Part shown: piece by piece, positions 1 through 6,936 of the stretch | Position numbering within the stretch: position 1 is the first letter of the stretch | Layout: each line of letters opens with the position of its first letter | Source: Chitinophagaceae bacterium | GTDB taxonomy: Bacteria; Bacteroidota; Bacteroidia; Chitinophagales; Chitinophagaceae | Direction: 5' to 3' | NCBI GenBank assembly: GCA_020846105.1 | Contig: JADLEN010000124.1 | Location: forward strand, 1-7,109 | Length of the DNA: 7,109 nucleotides | Notes under the pieces: generated by a model | What the model was told of the DNA's origin: nothing | Databases searched by the model: none | The model's input: only the letters and a program-made list of their open reading frames with translations | Program-made: the position numbers and the translations under genes

Positions 1-18
1 AGAGGGATACAGGAGTAA

Positions 19-2934
19 TGCCATTTTCGTAAACCTAATAATGGTAATTGCGCAGGAGTAGCTGATGGAGATATTGCTGCCGGAAAAATTATAAGCCCAA
101 ACAGCGGGCGTAGGGCTACCAGTAGCGAACTGAAAATCAATACTCCTATTAGCGTGCAAATCCGAAATCAAGACAACGATGCAGTTGCCAATTACAGCAT
201 TAGCTATAAGGTAAATACTGCAGCTTGGAAAACGCTAAGTGGCTTTACTATAGCTGCCAATACTACTGCATTGGTAGTGGTCGATACCTTTGATTTTAGG
301 GATACAATTACTTACACCATTACATTGGCTATCCATAATTTAGACAAGCCCGACCCCGTATCAGCAAATGATACTATTGTAAAAGTTTTAAAGCACTTGC
401 CCAATAATATTTTGTCACTTAGCAGTACTGTTTTTAACGACTTTGAAAGCCTGCCCGACCTTACACTGTACAGCGATACCATTGGTTTTTCTAAAGATGG
501 TTTTTGGGATTATGCCACGAGCAACACAGATACAGGCCGTATGCGTACACGAATTCCGGGTAGCAAATTGGTGAAAAGTAGTAGGTCAATAAGTATGGAT
601 GTTAATGTAAATAACAAACAAACAGTAAATTATGTAACGGCTACCTTCAACCTCAGCAATTACGATACTTCGATAGACGAGGTGCGTTTCGATTTTGACT
701 ATGAAATGCGGGGAATGCCTGTACTACGAGATAGCAACAAAGTATGGGTAAGAGGCTCGGACCTGCTCAATTGGATACCTGTATATACCTACAGCAATGT
801 GTATGATACGGTAAAAATGCACAACTCTGGTACGCTTTCCCTTCGCGAAATTTTCGCCAAAAACAATCATGCTTTTTCCACAAGTACCCAGATTCGTTTT
901 GGGCAATACGATACCACGCTTATCGTGGACGACAATTTTGGAGGTGGGCTCACTATTGATAATGTGCGCCTGTATAAAGTGCTCAAAGATGTGCAATTGA
1001 CAAGAGTGGTAGCGCCTACTTATAGCGATTGCGAAATTGCCACAACAGATGTGTCGTTGATGGTAAGAAATGCCACGGTAAATACAGTAAAAGACATTGC
1101 TATTGCCTATAGCCTAGATGGCGGTGCGCCAATTGTAGAGGCTATCTCCGATAGTTTGCTAGGCAATGATAGCTTGTTGTACATTTTCAAAGCACCAATT
1201 ATTAGCCTTAGTCTTGGCAAGCACAGTATCAAAGCTTGGATTCATACTATTGGCGACGATTTTCCGAACAATGATACCATTAGTGATTATATCTTTTACA
1301 ACTCAGCTTATGTAAATCAATTTCCGATACTTCAAAACATGGAGGACAATGATGGTGGCTGGTATGTAAATGGTCGAAACCCTAGCTGGGCTTGGGGAGT
1401 GCCCAATGGTAATAATATTAACACCGCAGCAAGTGGCAGCAAAGTGTGGAAAACCAACCTCAATGGCAATTACAATGCTAGTGAATTATCGTACTTAGTG
1501 TCGCCCTGCTACAATACTATTGTGCTTGCCAATCCTATGATTAGCTTCAGTACCGCATTTGACCTAGAGCGCTGCGTAGCTGTGTGTGATAGGGTATATA
1601 TAGAGTACTCTTGGGATAATGAACAAACTTGGACACGCCTAGGCACCAATGGCAAAGGCACCAATTGGTACAATAATGAAATGCACAATGTATGGAATGG
1701 TAAAGAAACAAGATGGCACGTTTCTTCTTTCGAGCTGCCACGTGCTGAGCAGCTGAAGCTCCGTTTTGTGATGGCCAGCGACATGGGTACCAACTATGAT
1801 GGTTTTGCAATAGACGATATTCATATTTACGATAGACAAGCAGTTATAGCAAAAGTGAATACTAATATTAATACTAAATCTGACCCACAAAATATAGACG
1901 CAGACAAGTGGTCAAATGTATTGTTTGGCAATGAGCTACTTGTGGCTATCCGCCCAAGCTACTTGCCATTGGCTAATATACAAGTGCAAGCATTTGCCCA
2001 AAACGAGAGGCAGGATACTGTGAAACGCCAGTACATTTTTCCAAGAAGCTACTTGGTTTCAAAGCCTACAATGGCCAACGAAAGCGGGCTTCGCTTATTT
2101 ATTACCGATGCCGAAGCTAATAAAGTGTTGGATGATACTAGCTGTGCAACGTGTACCAAGCCTGTAGATATATACCGCACAGGCATTACGCAGTATGTAG
2201 ATGATGCCAATAACACAGAAGATAATTTGCTTGGCAACAACAGTGCTAAAGGAAGTACTTTCCGACCATACAATACGGTGGCTTGGGTGCCTTATGACGA
2301 TGGATATTATGCCGAATTCAATACCAAAGAGTTTGGAGAGTTTTGGCTGAACAATGGTGGCATACTCGGCACTCTGCCTGCCAATACCCAATACGTAGCA
2401 CTTGCTGCCCAAAGATACAATGACGACCAAGCTTTGCTTATTTGGCAAAGTCCTATAGATACACAGATGAAACAATACAAACTGCTTCGCTCTACGGACA
2501 ATGTAAATTTTGAATTGATAGATTCTGTAGTAGCCCAGCAAAAGCTTGGTGCTAGCTACCAATACTACGATGTGCCTAAACTGCAAACAGGAGCAGAGGT
2601 GTATTATAAATTGCAATGCGCCGCCCAAAACGATAAAGAATTTTACAGCAATACTGCCAGCTTGTCTTGGACGCTAGGCCATCAGTTGCTAGCGCTATAC
2701 CCCGTGCCTAGTGGCAATGGGCAGTTGCGTGTAAAATGGACTGGCCCAGTAAATGCTAAACTTAGCTATTTCCTTACAGATATGACAGGCAAGAATGTTT
2801 TTGCAGGTACGGTCAATGCCGGGCAATGGCAAAACGAATCGGTGATTGATCTTAACTTTCTGGCTAAGGGCATGTACATAATTCACCTACAAATAGGTGC
2901 AAATAATTATACCGAAAAAGTAATCTTTAAATAA
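19..2934 (+). CDS. T9SS type A sorting domain-containing surface/secreted protein, 5'-truncated
   Basis: This is the C-terminal part of a large exported protein. The last ~80 residues (about nt 2689-2931) are a type A T9SS sorting domain: it opens with LYPVPSGNGQLRV, has a middle LTDMTGKNVF strand pair, and ends with LAKGMYIIHLQIG and a basic tail EKVIFK. In this family the domain directs passage through the outer membrane and is removed by the PorU sortase. Counting residues from the GTG at 154, a CARDB-like beta domain covers about 1-80, a MAM/jelly-roll-like domain 95-275 (ending TIDNVRLYK), a second CARDB-like domain 280-380, a second MAM-like domain 390-560 (ending FAIDDIHIYD), and an FnIII-like domain 745-838. 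The GTG at 154 is not a credible start: the first beta domain begins upstream in the same frame, no in-frame start lies between 19 and 153, and the required signal peptide is absent. An in-frame TAA at 16-18 closes the frame, probably through a frameshift. The substrate or ligand is unknown. Confidence 0.88.
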   Translation, partial: CHFRKPNNGNCAGVADGDIAAGKIISPNSGRRATSSELKINTPISVQIRNQDNDAVANYSISYKVNTAAWKTLSGFTIAANTTALVVVDTFDFRDTITYTITLAIHNLDKPDPVSANDTIVKVLKHLPNNILSLSSTVFNDFESLPDLTLYSDTIGFSKDGFWDYATSNTDTGRMRTRIPGSKLVKSSRSISMDVNVNNKQTVNYVTATFNLSNYDTSIDEVRFDFDYEMRGMPVLRDSNKVWVRGSDLLNWIPVYTYSNVYDTVKMHNSGTLSLREIFAKNNHAFSTSTQIRFGQYDTTLIVDDNFGGGLTIDNVRLYKVLKDVQLTRVVAPTYSDCEIATTDVSLMVRNATVNTVKDIAIAYSLDGGAPIVEAISDSLLGNDSLLYIFKAPIISLSLGKHSIKAWIHTIGDDFPNNDTISDYIFYNSAYVNQFPILQNMEDNDGGWYVNGRNPSWAWGVPNGNNINTAASGSKVWKTNLNGNYNASELSYLVSPCYNTIVLANPMISFSTAFDLERCVAVCDRVYIEYSWDNEQTWTRLGTNGKGTNWYNNEMHNVWNGKETRWHVSSFELPRAEQLKLRFVMASDMGTNYDGFAIDDIHIYDRQAVIAKVNTNINTKSDPQNIDADKWSNVLFGNELLVAIRPSYLPLANIQVQAFAQNERQDTVKRQYIFPRSYLVSKPTMANESGLRLFITDAEANKVLDDTSCATCTKPVDIYRTGITQYVDDANNTEDNLLGNNSAKGSTFRPYNTVAWVPYDDGYYAEFNTKEFGEFWLNNGGILGTLPANTQYVALAAQRYNDDQALLIWQSPIDTQMKQYKLLRSTDNVNFELIDSVVAQQKLGASYQYYDVPKLQTGAEVYYKLQCAAQNDKEFYSNTASLSWTLGHQLLALYPVPSGNGQLRVKWTGPVNAKLSYFLTDMTGKNVFAGTVNAGQWQNESVIDLNFLAKGMYIIHLQIGANNYTEKVIFK

Positions 2935-2963
2935 AACACAATAAAATATTGAGGGCTCTTTGA

Positions 2964-2971
2964 TAGCTTTG
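2964..2971 (+). promoter_or_regulatory. Possible -7 promoter box (TAGCTTTG) before the DedA gene
   Basis: TAGCTTTG matches the Bacteroidota -7 consensus TAnnTTTG exactly. It would place a transcription start near 2978 and leave a leader of about 35 bases before the ATG at 3014. No TTTG-like -33 element is visible at the expected 19-21 base spacing (the sequence there is AT-rich), so this is only a half match and could be chance. Confidence 0.3.
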
Positions 2972-3013
2972 TTTTCCCTATTTTCGCTCCTCAAAATAAA
3001 TGAGCTATACGCA

Positions 3014-3679
3014 ATGCACGATTTGATAGAGTTTTTTAAAGATTTGATGAACGCCGAGAAACTTGCGGCATTGGTAACTGCCTATGGTGGGCTTTATTTG
3101 GTGGCTTTAATCATCTTTGCCGAAACAGGCTTATTCGTTGGTTTCTTTTTGCCAGGCGACTCTCTATTATTTGTCACAGGGTTTATGATAGCAAACTCGC
3201 TTACCCCTTTCGAAAGTAATGCAATTAACGTTCCTTTCTGGATCATACTTATATCTATAGCTGGTATTGTAGGCAACTCTGTGGGGTATTGGTTTGGGAA
3301 AAAGACCGGCCACCTCATCTTTGAACGTAAAGACACATGGCTATTCAAGAAGAAACATATACAAGATGCGCACGACTTTTATGAGAAAAAGGGTGGTGCT
3401 GCAATAATACTAGCGCGTTTTGTACCCATTATACGCACTTTTGCGCCTATCATAGCAGGTGTAGTAGATATGGACCGCAAGAAATTCTTTTACTTCAATG
3501 TGCTTGGTAGCTTCTTGTGGGTAGCTTCGATGATACTGTCGGGTTACTTTTTGGGTACCAACGAGTGGGTGAAGCACAACTTTGAGAAAATAGTACTTGG
3601 CCTGATTGTGGTAACAACAGCACCAGTGATTTACAAAATGTTTTTTGCCAAAAGCAAGCCAAGCCCTACCGTAGAATAA
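3014..3679 (+). CDS. DedA family (VTT domain) inner-membrane protein
   Basis: A 221-residue polytopic membrane protein of the DedA family. Some members have been shown to translocate undecaprenyl phosphate, which recycles the lipid carrier for peptidoglycan and surface glycans. Family signatures are clear: ETGLFVGFFLPGDSLLF near residues 37-53, and ARFVPIIRTFAPIIAG near 134-149 followed by a GSFLW segment. From the ATG at 3014, the acidic residues E37 and D49 and the arginines R135 and R141 fall where functionally essential residues are reported in the E. coli DedA proteins YqjA/YghB. About five or six hydrophobic segments are visible, and the length is normal for the family. The frame is open back to a TTG at 2960, but those 18 extra residues are atypical, so I prefer the ATG. 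The two-domain oxidoreductase gene begins 18 bases after the stop, suggesting an operon. The family is certain; the transported lipid is inferred. Confidence 0.93.
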   Translation: MHDLIEFFKDLMNAEKLAALVTAYGGLYLVALIIFAETGLFVGFFLPGDSLLFVTGFMIANSLTPFESNAINVPFWIILISIAGIVGNSVGYWFGKKTGHLIFERKDTWLFKKKHIQDAHDFYEKKGGAAIILARFVPIIRTFAPIIAGVVDMDRKKFFYFNVLGSFLWVASMILSGYFLGTNEWVKHNFEKIVLGLIVVTTAPVIYKMFFAKSKPSPTVE

Positions 3680-3697
3680 CTGCGCTGCACCTAGCCT

Positions 3698-5800
3698 ATG
3701 AAGCAAATAGTCCAAAACCTGAATACCGGCGACACCTCACTCATAGATGTGCCAATGCCCGAGGTAATGGACGGACATCTGCTGATACAAACTGCTTGTA
3801 GTGTAGTATCGGCGGGTACAGAGCGGATGCTCATAGACTTTGGGAAAGCCAACTGGATAAACAAAGCACGGCAGCAGCCCCAAAGGGTAAAAGAAGTGCC
3901 GGATAAAATAAAGACAGACGGCCTAAGTGCAACCATAAATGCTGTAAAGAGTAAAATAAACACCCCCATAACACTAGGCTACGCCAATGCCGGCACCGTG
4001 ATAGGCATAGGCAAAGGCGTAACTGGCTATAAGCTAGGCGACAGAGTAGCATCCAACGGGGCGCATGCCCAAGTGGTGCAAGTGCCCCAAAACCTAGTAG
4101 CCCACATACCCGATAATGTACCCAACGATGCCGCTGCTTTTACGGTAATAGGTGCTATAGCACTGCAAGGCATAAGGCTGATACAGCCTAGCTTTGGCGA
4201 GACGGTAGTGGTGTATGGCCTAGGCCTTATAGGTCAGATAGCGGTGCAGCTATTACTAGCCAATGGATGCCGTGTAATAGGCATAGACCTAGACCCCCAA
4301 AGATGTACACAAGCGCAGCAGTGGGGCATAGCCACCATCTGCACGCAAGAGCAGCCTATGCCTGTGGCTGCAATAATGCAGGCTACCCAAGATGTAGGTG
4401 CCGATGCTGTGCTAATAACAGCTGCCGCTACAAACGATAATATAATGGCACAAGCAGCAGCAATGAGCCGCAAGCGAGGGCGTATAGTATTGGTAGGGGT
4501 GGTGAACATGAATCTAAATAGAGCAGACTTTTATAAGAAGGAAATAAGCCTACAAGTAAGCTGCGCCTACGGCCCTGGCCGATATGACTACGACTATGAG
4601 CAGCAGGGCAACGACTACCCAATAGGTTTTGTACGCTGGACGGCAAAGCGCAACTTTGAAGCGGTGTTGCAAGCTATGGCCGCGGGGCAGCTACAGGTAT
4701 GCGGCCTTATAACTAAGCGAATACCGCTAAGCGCCTATGCCGATGTGTATGATGAGCTGCACAGTACGAACAATAGTGTAGTGCTTTTTGAACATACAGA
4801 GCCTGTGAGCCTAGCACGAAACGTGGTGCTGCCACAGCACAAGGCTGCACCAAACAATAGTAAGGGCATAGCCATAATAGGTGCTGGAGCCTATGCAGCC
4901 AAGGTAATAGTGCCAATGCTGCAAGCGGCTGGTGCTAGCATACATACCATAGCTAGCAAGGGCGGGCTGAGTGCGGTGCAACTGGCCCAACGCCACAAAA
5001 TACCTATGGCTACCACTGCACTAGCCGATATATACAGCGACCCAAACATACATACCGTGGTAATAGCCACTACACACAGTAGCCATGCGGCACTGTGCAT
5101 TGAGGCTTTGGAGGCGGGCAAACAAGTATTTGTAGAGAAGCCACTGGCACTAGATATGCAAGAACTAATGGCGGTGAAGGTAGCGCTAGAGGCTGCCGGA
5201 GGCAGCATGGTAGTAGGCTACAACAGGCGCTATGCACCACTAGCTGCCAAGGCCAAAACCCTGATGAGCGGCGGAGCCAAGAATATAAACATTACGGTAA
5301 ATGCTGGTAGCATTGCTGCCAATCATTGGCTGGCAGATAGCGCCAAGAACGGCGGTAGGATAGTAGGCGAGCTGTGCCATTTTATAGATTTGGTGAGCTA
5401 TATATGCGATAGCAAGGTGCTAGCCGTATGTGCTAGCAGCATAGCCAATAACCCGGATGACGCTACTGTGCTGCTGCGCATGGCCGATGGTAGTGCTGCC
5501 ACTATCAACTATTATACCAATGGTAGCAAGGCGTACCCCAAGGAGCGTATAGAAATACATGGCCAAGGCAAGACTGTGCTTATAGATAATTGGAAAGCAC
5601 TGAAGGGCTATGGCATAGGGGCGCTAAGTAATAGTAGTGCTGCGCAAAACAAAGGTCATGCACAACAGTTTGCAGCATTGCAAGCACAGATAGCAGGCAA
5701 TGGCCCTGCGCTCATAGGCTTTGATAGCTTGTATAATACAAGTGCGGCTGCGATAGCCGCTGTAGATAGCTTGCAGCAACAATGCTGGATAAGTATCTAA
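3698..5800 (+). CDS. Bi-domain oxidoreductase (MDR dehydrogenase fused to Gfo/Idh/MocA)
   Basis: A 700-residue fusion of two NAD(P)-dependent oxidoreductase modules. Residues 1-365 are a medium-chain dehydrogenase/reductase: an N-terminal GroES-like part, GYANAGTVIGIG at 94-105, GDRVASNGAHAQVV at 114-127, and a Rossmann motif GLGLIG at 174-179 with acidic D197 at the end of the second strand. The usual catalytic-zinc His-Glu pair is absent (GYANAG stands where GHE is normal). Residues 390-700 are a Gfo/Idh/MocA domain: nucleotide motif IIGAGAYAA at 393-401, the hallmark EKPL at 480-483, GYNRRYAPL at 507-515, and a putative active-site GELCHFIDL at 557-565 with H561 and D564. The arrangement matches the 'bi-domain-containing oxidoreductase' family (~700 residues), often found in exopolysaccharide or O-antigen clusters, where a nucleotide-sugar substrate is plausible but generally unproven. 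It starts 18 bases after the DedA gene. Isoleucine is almost always encoded by ATA (about 52 of 58 by hand count), unlike the T9SS gene. Confidence 0.93.
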   Translation: MKQIVQNLNTGDTSLIDVPMPEVMDGHLLIQTACSVVSAGTERMLIDFGKANWINKARQQPQRVKEVPDKIKTDGLSATINAVKSKINTPITLGYANAGTVIGIGKGVTGYKLGDRVASNGAHAQVVQVPQNLVAHIPDNVPNDAAAFTVIGAIALQGIRLIQPSFGETVVVYGLGLIGQIAVQLLLANGCRVIGIDLDPQRCTQAQQWGIATICTQEQPMPVAAIMQATQDVGADAVLITAAATNDNIMAQAAAMSRKRGRIVLVGVVNMNLNRADFYKKEISLQVSCAYGPGRYDYDYEQQGNDYPIGFVRWTAKRNFEAVLQAMAAGQLQVCGLITKRIPLSAYADVYDELHSTNNSVVLFEHTEPVSLARNVVLPQHKAAPNNSKGIAIIGAGAYAAKVIVPMLQAAGASIHTIASKGGLSAVQLAQRHKIPMATTALADIYSDPNIHTVVIATTHSSHAALCIEALEAGKQVFVEKPLALDMQELMAVKVALEAAGGSMVVGYNRRYAPLAAKAKTLMSGGAKNINITVNAGSIAANHWLADSAKNGGRIVGELCHFIDLVSYICDSKVLAVCASSIANNPDDATVLLRMADGSAATINYYTNGSKAYPKERIEIHGQGKTVLIDNWKALKGYGIGALSNSSAAQNKGHAQQFAALQAQIAGNGPALIGFDSLYNTSAAAIAAVDSLQQQCWISI

Positions 5801-6097
5801 ACCAATACCCCAACAATATACAATAGAGATACTAGCCACGATGGCTAGCTGCTGTGCTGTGCGCTAGTAAAGACTATGGCCTATGCCTGGCTGTGGCTGT
5901 GCAGTGGCTGGCATGCCTACAGCAAAGCCCAATAGTAGCTGCGAAAGCTGAGCCTGCGCCAGATGGCAGAGGATACCCCGCTGAAGCCTTGCGGCGCTGG
6001 CCCTGTGGCGGAGTAGCAACGGACAGCTGGAGACCCAAAGCTTAATAGTAAGACAATGCCCAATCGCCCAAGAGCTGGTGATGGGTGGGGAAATGGC
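5801..6097. other. Convergent intergenic region without a convincing gene
   Basis: These 297 bases separate the stop of the oxidoreductase gene from the stop of the minus-strand exported protein. The region holds one perfect inverted repeat (5832-5848) and is otherwise GC-rich, non-repetitive sequence. A 63-codon open frame from a GTG at 5854 shows no recognisable motif, signal peptide or start context, and I do not regard it as a gene. No tRNA-like arms and no intrinsic terminator with a T-run were found on either strand. Confidence 0.6.
5832..5848. repeat. Perfect 7-bp inverted repeat, possible bidirectional terminator
   Basis: CTAGCCA, a CGA loop and TGGCTAG form a perfect 7-bp stem, 31 bases after the stop of the oxidoreductase gene and between convergent genes. 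The position suits transcription termination or 3'-end protection. There is no T-run on either side, so a classical intrinsic terminator is not supported. The stem also resembles the CTAG-rich sequence common in the preceding gene and may be chance. Confidence 0.5.
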
Positions 6098-6832
6098 TTA
6101 TTTGACTACAGGATTCATGTAATAGACTACGCCCTCGTTGGCGATGATGAGCTCGCCGGGCTGGCAGTTGATGACTTGGAATGGTCGCTCGTCTTTGCCG
6201 GCGGTGTAGAGGATGCCGTTGTCGTAGCGCTGTACTATCCAAGAGGCTTGGTCTGTGAGGTCGTCGAAGCCGAAGATTTTGGCGGTGATGGCGTCTGGGG
6301 TTTCTTCTATGGCTACTAGGCGTATGAGGCGGTACTTAAGCTCGGGCTGCAGGGGTGTGGTGCTGGTGCGTTTGTAGCATTTCCATATGCCTACGAGGGG
6401 CTCTATGGTGGTGGGTACGGTGCCTAGCTTGATGGTGGCTGGGGCTTTGTACTTGAGCTTGTTGGTATTGGGGGTGGGGCGTGCGGGTTTGTTGCTGTAG
6501 CGGCGCATTTCTAGCTCTAGGCCGTCTTCGGCGGCAAGGCGCATCCTGTCGTCGGTTTGGTTTATGATATCATACTCGGTGCTGCCGAAGGTGAGTGTGG
6601 TGCCCACCTGTTTTAGGCGTACGCGTGGGGCTGTAGGGCTGCTGCGGCCCCAGATGCTGAGGTTGCTGCTGACGACTTCGAAAAAGAGGGTGTCTGCAAA
6701 GCGCTGTGGCTGGCCTGCGCGTATGCGGGCTACCTCTCGCCAAGCGCCTTTGAGGCTTTTGGTGGTGAATAGCTGCGCTGTGGCTATATGGCTGAGGAGC
6801 AGTAGGAAGGGTAAGATGAATGCTTTTTTCAT
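6098..6832 (-). CDS. Exported protein of unknown function with two similar halves
   Basis: A 244-residue protein read leftward from the ATG at 6832-6830. Residues 1-19 are a clear Sec signal peptide: MKK, a hydrophobic core FILPFLLLL, and an ATA cleavage site before Q20. There is no lipobox cysteine, so a soluble periplasmic or secreted product is expected. The mature part appears to hold two related beta-rich domains joined by a Pro/Lys-rich linker (113-145). Domain one (27-112) begins LKGAW and ends TLTFGSTEYDIIN...LELEMRRY. Domain two (146-242) begins LVGIW and ends ILYTAG...FQVINCQPGELIIANEGVVYYMN. The G-x-W opening and the beta pattern recall lipocalin-like folds, but I cannot assign a family or ligand. 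No T9SS sorting domain is present. It converges on the oxidoreductase gene, has its own likely promoter at 6868-6899, and uses more GC-rich codons than the T9SS gene. It is very probably a real gene; its function is unknown. Confidence 0.82.
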   Translation of the reverse strand: MKKAFILPFLLLLSHIATAQLFTTKSLKGAWREVARIRAGQPQRFADTLFFEVVSSNLSIWGRSSPTAPRVRLKQVGTTLTFGSTEYDIINQTDDRMRLAAEDGLELEMRRYSNKPARPTPNTNKLKYKAPATIKLGTVPTTIEPLVGIWKCYKRTSTTPLQPELKYRLIRLVAIEETPDAITAKIFGFDDLTDQASWIVQRYDNGILYTAGKDERPFQVINCQPGELIIANEGVVYYMNPVVK

Positions 6833-6856
6833 AACTACTAATGCGCGTATATGGGC

Positions 6857-6869
6857 TGGGCGCTGCCCA
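6857..6869. promoter_or_regulatory. Hyphenated palindrome TGGGC-GCT-GCCCA at the promoter
   Basis: A perfect 5-bp inverted repeat with a 3-base centre overlaps the downstream edge of the proposed -7 box and the expected transcription start of the minus-strand exported protein. An operator at this position would block initiation when bound. The repeat is short and GC-rich, so chance is possible. Confidence 0.3.
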
Positions 6870-6899
6870 AAAATATTGATTGTAGCTGAGGAAAACGAA
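6868..6899 (-). promoter_or_regulatory. Probable Bacteroidota-type promoter for the minus-strand exported protein
   Basis: Read on the minus strand, TATTTTTG (6875-6868) matches the TAnnTTTG -7 element exactly. TTCG (6899-6896), one mismatch from the TTTG -33 element, lies 20 bases upstream, which is the preferred spacing. Transcription would start near 6861 and leave a leader of about 30 bases before the ATG at 6832. The leader shows no strong Shine-Dalgarno sequence, which is usual in this phylum. Confidence 0.5.
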
Positions 6900-6936
6900 T
6901 TTTTTTGGTATGCGCTAGTAAGGGCTGTTTGGGGGT

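Noticed and set aside
2095..2628. 177-codon minus-strand open frame inside the T9SS gene
   Set aside because: It lies antisense to a clear T9SS protein whose domains continue through it. Its translation is a Ile/Val/Ser/Cys-rich mix with no recognisable motif.
2960..3013. TTG start giving an 18-residue extension of the DedA protein
   Set aside because: The extension is not typical of DedA proteins, the ATG at 3014 gives the normal N-terminus, and a possible promoter box lies inside the extension.
3000..3026. Eight-codon open frame overlapping the DedA start as a leader peptide
   Set aside because: It is short, shows no attenuator structure or special codon run, and is easily explained by chance.
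4891..5208. 105-codon minus-strand open frame inside the oxidoreductase gene
   Set aside because: The Ala/Ser/Cys-rich translation is what the opposite strand of the Gfo/Idh/MocA-coding sequence gives. The plus-strand motifs (GAGAYA, EKP) are intact here.
5854..6045. 63-codon open frame from a GTG in the convergent intergenic region
   Set aside because: It has no motif, no signal peptide, no start context, and a composition explained by GC-rich non-coding sequence.
5861..6917. Shared 11-base string TGCGCTAGTAA after the oxidoreductase gene and upstream of the minus-strand gene, considered as direct repeats flanking an inserted segment
   Set aside because: The match does not extend beyond the 11 bases, there are no terminal inverted repeats, transposase or integrase, and the region is rich in CTAG.
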